Source: Tardiphaga sp. 709
Lineage (GTDB): Bacteria; Pseudomonadota; Alphaproteobacteria; Rhizobiales; Xanthobacteraceae
DNA: 64,000 bases
Direction: 5' to 3'
NCBI RefSeq assembly: GCF_032401055.1
Contig: NZ_CP135529.1
Location: forward strand, 5,950,501 to 6,014,500
Part shown: one piece after another, positions 8,313 to 16,954 of the stretch
Layout: every line of letters begins with the position of its first letter
Numbering within the stretch: position 1 is the stretch's first letter
Program-made: the position numbers and the translations under genes
Notes under the pieces: generated by a model
Database searches by the model: none
The model's input: the letters and a program-made list of their open reading frames with translations, nothing else
Told to the model about the DNA's origin: nothing

Positions 8313-9053
8313 TCAACCCTTGAGCCAGTCGTCGAGATGGATCGCTCCGATGCGCGCGCCGGCATCGGGCGTCAGGGAGCGATCATTGATCGGCGTGCCG
8401 AAATAACCCACGTGGATATCGGCGATGACCTGGCGTGGGTCCTGCTTTGCCGTCAGATATTTGCGCCCGAGTGCATCGAGCGGGAGCGGTTCGGGCCCGG
8501 CCACCTCGACGATGCCGTTCACTGGGGTGCCCAGGGCAAGGTCCACCATGGCGGCTGCCACGTCCGCAGACGCGATGGGCTGGATCAGGGCCGGCGCCAG
8601 GCGAATCACGTTGCCGTCCACGCCGCCTTGCACGATGGCGGGGATGAATTCGAAGAACTGCGTCGCCCGCAGGATCGTGTAAGGCATTCCGGACGCCTTG
8701 ATGAGATCCTCCTGGGCCAGCTTGGCACGGAAATAGCCGCTGGCCTGAAGGCGCTCGGTCCCGACCACAGACAGGGCCAGATGATGCTGGACGTCTGCGG
8801 CTTTTTCCGCCGCGAGCAGGTTGCGGCTGGATGTCTGGAAGAATTCCATCACTGGTCCGTCCTCGAATAATGGCGAATTCGCCACGTCGATGACGACGTT
8901 TGTCCCGGACATGGCCTCGGCCAGTCCTTCCCGCGTCAGGGTGTTGACGCCCGTCGACGGCGAGGCGGCGAGGACCTTGTGGCCCAGCTTCCTCAAGCCG
9001 CTCACGACCTGCGTACCGATGAGGCCGCTACCTCCGATGACGACGATTTTCAT
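8313..9053 (-). CDS. NAD(P)-binding atypical SDR (NmrA-like) protein
   Basis: A 246-residue Rossmann protein. The N-terminal nucleotide-binding loop is [20 protein letters not shown]; the downstream segment [10 protein letters not shown], the loss of a strict YxxxK catalytic pair in its normal place ([26 protein letters not shown]) and the NmrA-like ending fit the atypical SDR/NAD(P)H-binding group, which includes redox sensors and small-molecule reductases. First gene of a leftward operon with the alpha/beta hydrolase and HD protein, divergent from the TPR regulator at 9290, which probably controls it. Confidence 0.87.
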   Translation of the reverse strand: MKIVVIGGSGLIGTQVVSGLRKLGHKVLAASPSTGVNTLTREGLAEAMSGTNVVIDVANSPLFEDGPVMEFFQTSSRNLLAAEKAADVQHHLALSVVGTERLQASGYFRAKLAQEDLIKASGMPYTILRATQFFEFIPAIVQGGVDGNVIRLAPALIQPIASADVAAAMVDLALGTPVNGIVEVAGPEPLPLDALGRKYLTAKQDPRQVIADIHVGYFGTPINDRSLTPDAGARIGAIHLDDWLKG

Positions 9054-9289
9054 GGTATTTTCTCCCTTTTACACGGTGACGATCGTGTGGGCGGACCATG
9101 CGCCGCGGCGCACAGGAAGACTTTGCCGCAATCTTCGTTTTCTCTTGAGTTTCGCTTGGATGTTCGTTCAGAAGAGGCCGGCTGGCACGTCGCTCCCGAT
9201 GGTGCGCGACAGGCCAGTTGTGGGGTCGGTTCTGTTGCCTCCTGAAGGTCTTGACGGTTCATTGCCGCCGGCCGAAAACGCAGGCAGTC

Positions 9290-10885
9290 ATGGAGCGCCG
9301 AGTGCCGTATCTGTTCGCAGGCTATGTCCTCGATCCCGACCGCAGAGAGTTGTCGCATGGCAGCGACAAGGTGGCGATCACGCCGCAGGCTTTCGACCTG
9401 CTGCTGCATCTGGTGAAGAACCGCGACCACGTCGTCAGCAAGGATGCCCTTCTCGATGCCGTGTGGGCGGGACGGATCGTCTCCGAATCGACGCTGGCCA
9501 GTCACATCAATGCGGTACGCAAGGCGCTGGGCGATAGCGGCGATGAACAGCGGCTGCTGAAGACGGTGGCGCGCAAGGGCTTTCGTTTCGTCGGCGATGT
9601 GACCGAGACGGCAATGCCGGCGCAGTCTGACGCGGCGGTTGCCGATCACACCACATCGACGGCGAACCCGGACGCCGCGCTGACGTTGCCCGATCGGCCG
9701 TCCATCGCAGTATTGCCGTTCCTCAATCTGAGCGGCGATCCGCAGCAGGACTATTTCGTCGATGGCATGGTCGAGGACATCATCCTCGCGCTGTCGCGGC
9801 TTCGCTGGCTGTTCGTCATCGCCCGCAATTCCAGTTTCACGTTTAAAGGCCGTGCCGTGGACGTCCGCGAGGTCGGACGCGAACTTGGCGTGCGCTATGT
9901 ACTGGAAGGCAGCGTGCGCCGTGTGGCGAACCGTGTGCGCATCACCGGACAGCTCGTCGATACCACCACGGGCATGCATCTGTGGGGCGAGCGCTTCGAG
10001 AGCGTCGTCGATGACATCTTCGATCTGCAGGACCAGGTTACGGAAAGCGTCGTGGGCGCTATCGCGCCGCAGCTTGAATCCGCTGAGATCGAACGCGCCA
10101 AGCGGAAGCCGACCGATAGCCTCGACGCCTATGACTACTATCTCCGTGGGCTGGCGAATTTTCATGCGTCGACGCGCGACGGGATCGATGCGGCATTGGT
10201 GAATTTCTACAAAGCCATCGAGCTCGATCCCGACTTCGCTGCGGCCTATGGGATGGCCGCGGGATGCTTCTACTGGCGCAAGATGAACCGCTGGCTTTCC
10301 GATCGTGTGGCTGACGGGCGTGAAGCGGCGCGGCTTGCCGAGCGCGCTGTGACGCTTGGCAAGAACGACGCGGTCGCGCTGACACGCGGCGGCCATGCCT
10401 GGCCACATTTCGGCGGCGACCTGCATGCCTGCGTCGCCTATGTCGATCGTGCGCTGGTGCTCAATCCCAATCTCTCGACGATCTGGTACCTCGGGGGCTA
10501 TCAACGCGTTTCGCTCGGCGAGCATGACGAGGCCATCGCCTATTTTTCACGCGCCATGCGGCTCAGTCCGCTCGATCCCGAGACATTCCAGATGCATACG
10601 GGAATCGCGATGTCGCATCTCTATTCGCGACGCTTCGATGTCGCGCTGGATTGCTTGCGGGAGGCGTCGCGCGAGGTGCCGAACATTCTCCGTGTCGCCG
10701 CATTCCAGGCGGCCGCGCATGCTCTGGGTGGGCGAATGGAAGAGGCGCGTGAGGCGATGGGCCATGTGCGCCGGCTCGATCCCACATTGCGGCTCAGTAA
10801 TATTGACGACTGGCTGCTGGTGCGGCGACCGCAGGACTTCGCACTTGCATCGGAAGGCCTGCGAAAGGCCGGCCTTCCGGAGTGA
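9290..10885 (+). CDS. Winged-helix / TolB-like / TPR transcriptional regulator
   Basis: A 531-residue protein. Residues 1-100 are an OmpR/CadC-type winged helix (ITPQAFDLLLHLVKNRDHVVSKDALLDAVW... STLASHINAVRKALGD). Residues about 130-250 form the TolB N-like domain often found with it (PSIAVLPFLNLSGDPQQDYF, DGMVEDIILALSRL, GVRYVLEGSVRR). Residues about 280-500 hold TPR-like helices (AYDYYLRGLANFH, NPNLSTIWYLGGYQRVSLGEHDEAIAYF). No membrane helix is seen, so unlike CadC it is soluble. The ATG at 9290 is the start of the winged helix. It is divergent from the SDR-hydrolase-HD operon, across a 236-bp gap, and is the likely local regulator. Confidence 0.85.
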   Translation: MERRVPYLFAGYVLDPDRRELSHGSDKVAITPQAFDLLLHLVKNRDHVVSKDALLDAVWAGRIVSESTLASHINAVRKALGDSGDEQRLLKTVARKGFRFVGDVTETAMPAQSDAAVADHTTSTANPDAALTLPDRPSIAVLPFLNLSGDPQQDYFVDGMVEDIILALSRLRWLFVIARNSSFTFKGRAVDVREVGRELGVRYVLEGSVRRVANRVRITGQLVDTTTGMHLWGERFESVVDDIFDLQDQVTESVVGAIAPQLESAEIERAKRKPTDSLDAYDYYLRGLANFHASTRDGIDAALVNFYKAIELDPDFAAAYGMAAGCFYWRKMNRWLSDRVADGREAARLAERAVTLGKNDAVALTRGGHAWPHFGGDLHACVAYVDRALVLNPNLSTIWYLGGYQRVSLGEHDEAIAYFSRAMRLSPLDPETFQMHTGIAMSHLYSRRFDVALDCLREASREVPNILRVAAFQAAAHALGGRMEEAREAMGHVRRLDPTLRLSNIDDWLLVRRPQDFALASEGLRKAGLPE

Positions 10886-10940
10886 ACCGGCTGAAAGATA
10901 AAATTCCCACAGCACGGCGACATTACCAACATCTCATATT

Positions 10941-10984
10941 CATGCCCTGTTTGTTACAGCTTGCGCCTGCTAGAACAGGGCATG
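10941..10984. repeat. Perfect 11-bp inverted repeat upstream of the sensor kinase
   Basis: CATGCCCTGTT (10941-10951) and AACAGGGCATG (10974-10984) are exact reverse complements separated by 22 bases, in the 141-bp gap between the TPR regulator and the kinase. No T-run follows, so it is more likely an operator or an mRNA hairpin than an intrinsic terminator. Confidence 0.6.
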
Positions 10985-11026
10985 ACTTCCAGAACCTTCC
11001 ATTTCCGCACGTCCCGAGCGTGACCC

Positions 11027-12487
11027 GTGACGGCTATCGGTAAACTGTTTCGCACGACGGCCTTCCGGTTGACGTTGGCCTATCTGCTGCTGTTCGCGCT
11101 GTTTGCAGCATCGCTGCTCGGCTATTTCGCCTGGAATACACACCGGCTGATCAACGATCAGATCACGACCACGGTCGATGACGAAATGATCGAGCTGAGC
11201 GATCTATTCGGGCGGCGCGGCTTGCGGGGAATCGTGGGTGCCATCGAGAACCGGGCGCTGCGTCCTGGCGCCAACCTCTATCTGATCACGACACCGGCGG
11301 GTCAATCCATCGCCGGCAACGTGTCCTCACTGGCGCCAGGCGTGATGGCGACCACGGGCTGGTCCGAGACCGCCTATCGCCGGCTCGATGATCCCGACTC
11401 GTCCAACCATCGCGCACTGGTGAAGGTGACGCAATTGAGCAGCGGCTTCAGGCTGCTGATCGGCCATGATCTCGAGGAACGCCGGCGTCTGTTCGACATC
11501 GTCGGCGATGCCGCGAAGTGGTCGGTGCTGATCGTCGTCGTCCTTGGACTCGGCGGCGGCATCTTCGTCGCCAGCCGCGTGCTGCGGCGGATCGACGCCA
11601 TGACCGGCACCACGCAGCGCATCATGGCGGGTGATCTCTCCGGCCGTCTGCCGGTCGGACGCAGCGGCGACGAACTCGACCGTCTCGCGGAAAATCTCAA
11701 TGCCATGCTGGAGCGCATTGAAGCGCTGATGACAGGACTGAAGGAAGTCTCGGACAATATCGCCCATGACCTCAAGACGCCGCTCACGCGGCTGCGCAAT
11801 CGGGCCGAGGAGGCGCTGGCACGATCCAGCAACGAGGCCGAATATCGCGCGGCGCTCGAACGCACCATTGAGGAATCCGATGGCCTGATCCGGACCTTCA
11901 ATGCGCTGCTGATGATCGCACGTGCTGAATCAGGGCAGGCGCGCGGCAATATGGACAATTTCGACGCTGCTGAAGTGGCCGAGGGCATCCACGAGCTCTA
12001 TGAACCGCTTGCTGAAGACAGCGATCTTACGCTGACCGTCAAGACCGCGGCTGCGCCGCTGCGCGGCAATCGCGAATTGATCAGCCAGGCGCTCGCCAAT
12101 CTCGTCGAAAACGCCATCAAATATGGCAAACCTGCGATCACGGACGAGAATGCCGATAGCGCGGACGCTGCGGCTGCCAAGGACATCGTGATCGAGGCGC
12201 GGCGCGAGGGCGATCAGGTGCTGCTCAGCGTGTCCGATCATGGTCCCGGCATCCCCGAAGCCGACCGGAAACATGCGGTGGAGCGCTTCGTGCGGCTGGA
12301 AGCGAGCCGTACACTGCCGGGTTCCGGCCTCGGTCTCAGCCTCGCATCTGCCGTGGCCACGCTGCACGGCGGTGAATTGCAGCTCGGCGACAATCATCCA
12401 GGGTTGCGGGTCACGTTGGCGCTGCCGGCAGTGGCCGCCGAAGGCCTTGCGGGTCAAACAGGGAATGTGCCACAGAAGTCGGCATGA
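11027..12487 (+). CDS. Sensor histidine kinase with HAMP domain
   Basis: A 486-residue membrane kinase. TM1 is about residues 9-33, a periplasmic sensor domain follows to about 160, TM2 (SVLIVVVLGLGGGIFVASRVL) leads into HAMP (TGTTQRIMAGDLSGRLPVG). The H box has His247 (NIAHDLKTPLTRL), then N box (NLVENAIKYG), G1 (VSDHGPGIP) and G2 (GSGLGLSLA). It starts at GTG 11027 and overlaps glnE by 4 bases. It is very likely the partner of the OmpR-family regulator at 5900, the usual neighbour in relatives, although the two genes now lie 4.4 kb apart; it could instead use another regulator. Confidence 0.93.
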   Translation: MTAIGKLFRTTAFRLTLAYLLLFALFAASLLGYFAWNTHRLINDQITTTVDDEMIELSDLFGRRGLRGIVGAIENRALRPGANLYLITTPAGQSIAGNVSSLAPGVMATTGWSETAYRRLDDPDSSNHRALVKVTQLSSGFRLLIGHDLEERRRLFDIVGDAAKWSVLIVVVLGLGGGIFVASRVLRRIDAMTGTTQRIMAGDLSGRLPVGRSGDELDRLAENLNAMLERIEALMTGLKEVSDNIAHDLKTPLTRLRNRAEEALARSSNEAEYRAALERTIEESDGLIRTFNALLMIARAESGQARGNMDNFDAAEVAEGIHELYEPLAEDSDLTLTVKTAAAPLRGNRELISQALANLVENAIKYGKPAITDENADSADAAAAKDIVIEARREGDQVLLSVSDHGPGIPEADRKHAVERFVRLEASRTLPGSGLGLSLASAVATLHGGELQLGDNHPGLRVTLALPAVAAEGLAGQTGNVPQKSA

Positions 12488-15447
12488 CTTCAGCCGCAAC
12501 AGGCGAGGGCCAGCTTCCGCTGGCCGCGCAATTCGTCAGCGGACCGCAGCTGTTCGCCCCCGCCGATGCCGAGCAGCGCTTCGGCGAATGGCTCGCCGAT
12601 ATCGCGCCGGACGATGCCGCCGCATTTCGTGCGATCGCCGACCAATTTCCGCATGCCAGGGCGATCCTGCTCGGCATCGCCGAGGCGTCGCCCTATCTGC
12701 TCGATCTGATCCGTGCCGATGCCGCACGTGCATTGCGGCTGCTGCATTGCGATCCCGATCGCCATCTCACCACTCTGATCGCCGAGACCTCGGCGAATGT
12801 CGCTGCCGCTGGCGGCGATCCCGATGTCATGCATCTGCTGCGACGCATGAAATCCGAAGCGGCCTTGTTGATTGCGCTGTGCGATATCGGTGGCGTCTGG
12901 CCGGTGATGCGGGTCACGCGGGCGCTGACCGATCTCGCTGTGTCCTCCGTCCAGACGACGGTGCGCTATCTGCTGCGCCAGGACGCGGCACGCAAGCGCA
13001 TCCTGCCGCCGGATCCGGAGAATCCGGAGCAGGGCAGCGGCCTGATCGTGCTGGCCATGGGCAAGATGGGCGCCGGCGAGCTGAACTATTCGAGCGACAT
13101 CGACCTGATCGTTTTCTTCGATCTCGAGGCGCATACGCTGGCCGAGGATATCGAGCCGAATTCATTCTTCGTGCGTATTGCGCAGGGCGTGTCGCGGCTG
13201 CTGCAGCAGCGCACCGGCGACGGCTATGTGTTCCGCGTCGATCTGCGGCTGCGGCCAGATCCGGCCTCAACGCCGGTGGCGGTCTCGACCGCGTCAGCGC
13301 TGCATTACTATGAGCGCGAGGGGCGCACATGGGAACGCGCGGCAATGATCAAGGCGTTCCCTTGCGCCGGTGACTTCAAGGCCGGTGAGGCCCTGCTGGC
13401 CGAGATCGCGCCGTTCGTGTGGCGCAAGCATCTTGATTTCGCAGCGCTGGCCGACGTCCATGACATGAAACGGCAGATGCAGACGTTTCGCGGGCAGAAT
13501 GAAATCTCCGTCGAGGGCCACAATGTCAAGGTCGGGCGCGGGGGCATCCGCGAGATCGAGTTCTTCGCGCAGACCCAGCAGTTGATTGCCGGCGGACGCC
13601 ATCCGGAATTGCGCGTGCGACCGACGCTGGAGGCGCTGAACATTCTCGCTGCCAGCAACTGGATCACCTTTGAGGCGCGCGACGAACTGACGCTCGCCTA
13701 TGATTTCCTGCGCCGTGTCGAGCACCGGCTGCAGATGGTGGCCGACGAACAGACTCACTCGCTGCCCGATGACGTCGGTGACATGGAACGCTTTGCGCGC
13801 TTCTTCGGCTATGACAGCCGCGAGTCATTTGCCAGTGACTTGCTCGGGCATCTCAATTGCGTGCAGGGGCATTATGGCCGCCTGTTCGAAGGCGATCCCA
13901 CCGATAACGTCCATCTTCCGGCTGTCGACTACAAAGCGGGGGCAACGGATCAGCGGCTGCTCGAACATTTCACCAAGCTCGGTTTCCGCAAGCCTGCCAT
14001 GGTGGCGGAGACGGTGCAGCATTGGATGACGGATGACTATCGCGCGCTCAAATATGAGGGCACGCGGCAAGCATTCATGGAATTCGTGCCTTCGCTGATC
14101 GTCGGGCTGGCCGATGCCGAGGAGCCTGACCTTGCGGTCGTCGCGTTCGACCGCTTTCTGCAGGCGTTGCAGCGCGGCGGCCGGCTGATCTCGCTGCTCA
14201 GCCAGAACCGCGATCTCGTCGCGCTGGTGGCGCTTGTACTTGGCGCGGCGCCGCGTCTGGGTGACATGCTGGCGCGGCAGCCGCAGATCATGGACGGCCT
14301 CATCGATCCGCGTTTCTTCGGCGCCATGCCGGACCAGCGCGAATTGTCGGCGCGTCTTGCGGCGACGCTCGTAGATGCCAATTCCTATGAAGAGTTTCTC
14401 GATCGTCTGAGGCTGTTCGGCCAGGAAAGCCTGTTCCTGATCGGCACGCGTATCCTGTCGGGCACGGTGTCGGCGCAGCAGGCCGGAATTGCGTTCGCCG
14501 ACGTCGCCGAAGGCATTGCGCATACGCTGCACGGGCTGGTGCTCGATCAGTTCGTCGCCCAGCACGGCCGCATCAAGGACCAGCAGACCGCAATCGTGGC
14601 CATGGGCAAGCTCGGCAGCCGCGAGATGACGGCGGCGTCCGATCTCGATCTGATTTTGATTTACGACTTCGATCACGACGCGCCGGACTCCGATGGACCG
14701 CGCCCGCTGCACGGCGCGCAGTATTTCGCGCGGTTGACGCAACGCCTGATCAGCGCATTCACCACGCGCACCAATTATGGCGTGCTGTACGAGGTCGATA
14801 TGCGGCTTCGCCCGTCGGGTCGGGCTGGTCCGTTGGCGTCGCGCATCGACTCCTTCGCTGAATATCAGGAGACCGAGGCCTGGACCTGGGAGCACATGGC
14901 GCTGACGCGCGCGCGGGTGATTTCGGCGACGCCGGCGTTCCGCGAGAAAATTGAACTGGTCATCCGCGATGTGCTGACGCGTCCGCGTGAAACCACGATC
15001 ATCGCCAACGATGTTGCCGAGATGCGTCAGGCCATCGCCGAGGAGAAGGGCGAAGACGATATCTGGGACTTGAAACATGCCGCAGGTGGCATGGTCGATA
15101 TCGAATTCATCGCGCAATATCTGCAGCTGGTACATGCCGCAGCGAAGCCCGAGATCCTCAGCATCAGTACGCAGCAGGTGCTGGAGAATGCGGCGCGACT
15201 GGGCATTCTGTCGCCGGCTGCTGTCGATGTGCTGCGTCCGGCGGTGCGGCTCTATCACGACCTCACGCAGGTGCTGCGGCTATGCGTGAGCGACAAGTTC
15301 AAGCCGGAGACGGCAGGCACGGATCTGCTACGGATGCTTGCGCGCGTGAGCAACGAGCCGGACTTCTCTTCGCTGCAGGCACGCGTCCGTGAGACGCAGG
15401 CTGACGTCCGCCAGGTGTTCCTCTCGGTCGTGGCAGGCCAGAAGTAG
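12484..15447 (+). CDS. glnE: Glutamine synthetase adenylyltransferase/deadenylase
   Basis: A 987-residue bifunctional enzyme with two nucleotidyltransferase domains, each followed by a helical domain. The first (deadenylylation) has AMGKMGAGELNYSSDIDLIVF near residue 199; the second (adenylylation) has AMGKLGSREMTAASDLDLILI near residue 711. Both keep the paired Asp residues that bind metal. It modifies glutamine synthetase in response to PII and glutamine. The ATG overlaps the kinase stop (ATGA), indicating translational coupling. Full family length; no disruption seen. Confidence 0.97.
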   Translation: MTSAATGEGQLPLAAQFVSGPQLFAPADAEQRFGEWLADIAPDDAAAFRAIADQFPHARAILLGIAEASPYLLDLIRADAARALRLLHCDPDRHLTTLIAETSANVAAAGGDPDVMHLLRRMKSEAALLIALCDIGGVWPVMRVTRALTDLAVSSVQTTVRYLLRQDAARKRILPPDPENPEQGSGLIVLAMGKMGAGELNYSSDIDLIVFFDLEAHTLAEDIEPNSFFVRIAQGVSRLLQQRTGDGYVFRVDLRLRPDPASTPVAVSTASALHYYEREGRTWERAAMIKAFPCAGDFKAGEALLAEIAPFVWRKHLDFAALADVHDMKRQMQTFRGQNEISVEGHNVKVGRGGIREIEFFAQTQQLIAGGRHPELRVRPTLEALNILAASNWITFEARDELTLAYDFLRRVEHRLQMVADEQTHSLPDDVGDMERFARFFGYDSRESFASDLLGHLNCVQGHYGRLFEGDPTDNVHLPAVDYKAGATDQRLLEHFTKLGFRKPAMVAETVQHWMTDDYRALKYEGTRQAFMEFVPSLIVGLADAEEPDLAVVAFDRFLQALQRGGRLISLLSQNRDLVALVALVLGAAPRLGDMLARQPQIMDGLIDPRFFGAMPDQRELSARLAATLVDANSYEEFLDRLRLFGQESLFLIGTRILSGTVSAQQAGIAFADVAEGIAHTLHGLVLDQFVAQHGRIKDQQTAIVAMGKLGSREMTAASDLDLILIYDFDHDAPDSDGPRPLHGAQYFARLTQRLISAFTTRTNYGVLYEVDMRLRPSGRAGPLASRIDSFAEYQETEAWTWEHMALTRARVISATPAFREKIELVIRDVLTRPRETTIIANDVAEMRQAIAEEKGEDDIWDLKHAAGGMVDIEFIAQYLQLVHAAAKPEILSISTQQVLENAARLGILSPAAVDVLRPAVRLYHDLTQVLRLCVSDKFKPETAGTDLLRMLARVSNEPDFSSLQARVRETQADVRQVFLSVVAGQK

Positions 15448-15505
15448 AGGCGCGGTCAGCACTCTGTGTTGACGCGGGTTGTGTGTGACCGGCTGCGCAT
15501 GATCT

Positions 15506-15569
15506 CGCGTGAACGGCTGGATAGATTCTAAACGCGCCGCATTGTGGCCGCACCCCGACGTCCTGTAGG
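15506..15569 (+). repeat. Duplicated 64-bp promoter element, copy 1
   Basis: This 64-bp stretch aligns without gaps to 16861-16924. The best-conserved core is ACGCGCCGCATTGTG followed by CCGCACC, preceded by a TAGATTCTA-like segment and followed by TCCTGTAGG. It lies 125 bp upstream of the Vgb-like gene. The element may hold a shared promoter or a regulator site; the segment around 15520-15532 is an imperfect palindrome loosely like iron-responsive (Irr/ICE-type) sites. Confidence 0.75.
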
Positions 15570-15693
15570 TCCGCATCTCGCTTGCCGATGAAATACGGCT
15601 CGAGATGTCGCAGCTGCCTGCGCCCGAATGTCGCAGTGTCAGCGATGCCGTCATGCACCAGCACTGAAATGAAATAGCCGATATGGAGTCGAC

Positions 15694-16704
15694 ATGCAGG
15701 TTCTAGGCGTCCGCGCCGCTACTGTTGCTTTTGCCTTGATCGCTGCATTTGCTCCGACCGGGGCGAAGGCGGATGAAATCTCCCTGATCGAGAAGTCACT
15801 TCCCGGGGAGGGGCAGCGCCCGCAAGCAATCGTCGTCGGCGCGGATGGGAACTTGTGGGTGACGGAAGTTATCAAGCACCAGATTTTTCGGGTTACGCCG
15901 AGCGGTGAGATGAGTTCCTTCCGCGTTCCGGGCGATCAGGTCGGAGTTATTCAGGGGATCACGTCTGGCCCTGACGGCAATCTTTGGTTCACGTCACGCG
16001 AAGAGAACGCCATTCGCCGGATTTCAACCAAAGGGGAATTCAACGGTACATTCGTGATCCCTTCACAGGCCACGACTCCCACGAAATACAACACGGGATC
16101 ATGGCCGCGCGGTATTGCGGTCGGTCCGGATGGCCAGATCTGGTTTGCGGAAATGGCGGCGAACAAGATCGGCCGCGTGACGCTGACCGGTGAGTTCTCG
16201 GAGTTCGCAATCCCGACCGAGAATGCAGAAGCCTATGGCGTGGTGACAGGTCCGGATCAGAATTTGTGGTTCACGGAAAGCGGTGCGGGAAAGATCGGAC
16301 GACTTGACGTCAAGACAGGAAAGATCACCGAATTTCCGCTTGGCAATTCGAAGTCCCGCCCGCGCGACATCACGGTTGGGCCCGACGATCATCTCTGGTT
16401 TTCGCTGAATGGCTCCGATCACATCGGCAGAATTTCCATGGCCGGCGAGATCAAGGAGTTCCCATTGCCATCGGAAACGCGCCCCATTGGTATCGCCGCG
16501 GGAGCTGATGGCAATGTCTGGTTCACCGCTTTCAAATCTCACAAGATCGGGCGCATTACGCCAGCGGGTGAAGTTACGTTCTTCGATCTAAAGACGGAGA
16601 ACGCGCAGCCTTTCGGCATGACGAAAGGGCCGAATGGTGTGGTCTGGTTTACGTCCCAGGCCAATCAGGTCGGGCACGTTCACGTCACGTCAAAGCGCCA
16701 GTGA
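15694..16704 (+). CDS. Secreted Vgb-like seven-bladed beta-propeller protein
   Basis: A 336-residue protein with a signal peptide (VAFALIAAFAPTGAKA) and seven near-regular repeats marked by GADGNLWVTE, GPDGNLWFTS, GPDGQIWFAE, GPDQNLWFTE, GPDDHLWFSL, GADGNVWFTA and GPNGVVWFTS. This matches the virginiamycin B lyase / streptogramin lyase fold, but true Vgb is cytoplasmic; the exported relatives in soil bacteria have no proven function, so I give no gene symbol. GGAG lies upstream of the ATG. It shares a duplicated upstream element with the TonB-dependent receptor that follows, suggesting joint regulation and perhaps joint work on one extracellular ligand. Confidence 0.85.
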   Translation: MQVLGVRAATVAFALIAAFAPTGAKADEISLIEKSLPGEGQRPQAIVVGADGNLWVTEVIKHQIFRVTPSGEMSSFRVPGDQVGVIQGITSGPDGNLWFTSREENAIRRISTKGEFNGTFVIPSQATTPTKYNTGSWPRGIAVGPDGQIWFAEMAANKIGRVTLTGEFSEFAIPTENAEAYGVVTGPDQNLWFTESGAGKIGRLDVKTGKITEFPLGNSKSRPRDITVGPDDHLWFSLNGSDHIGRISMAGEIKEFPLPSETRPIGIAAGADGNVWFTAFKSHKIGRITPAGEVTFFDLKTENAQPFGMTKGPNGVVWFTSQANQVGHVHVTSKRQ

Positions 16705-16860
16705 TGATCGTGATTGCGCGCGAGGGCATGCGAGCGCGTTGCTATCCAATCTGATAGTCTGCAGGGTTCCAGAGTAAAACAAAGTCCTGCAGAATTCATC
16801 GTCTGTGTCAAATCGCATGCGAACGGTAGTGAGTTGCATGCGGCGTTGCGCGTATGAAGC

Positions 16861-16924
16861 GGCGTGAAGCATTAGATAGAATCTAGACGCGCCGCATTGT
16901 GACCGCACCATGTCATCCTGTAGG
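16861..16924 (+). repeat. Duplicated 64-bp promoter element, copy 2
   Basis: Second copy of the element at 15506-15569, ending 30 bp before the receptor start. Here the palindromic part is better formed: TAGAT-AGA-ATCTA at 16873-16885. Conservation of this stretch between two unrelated coding genes implies a regulatory role. The rest of the 250-bp gap 16705-16954 shows no gene. Confidence 0.75.
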
Positions 16925-16954
16925 CCCCTTTGAGTTAGTCGACAGAAGTCGACG

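Noticed and set aside
9050-10525. 491-codon frame opposite the TPR regulator
   Set aside because: Mirror frame; the plus-strand protein has clear winged-helix, TolB-like and TPR parts.
15506-16924. Transposon-like direct repeats around the Vgb-like gene
   Set aside because: The 64-bp copies are both at promoter positions, no transposase or inverted ends are present, so a duplicated control element is simpler.
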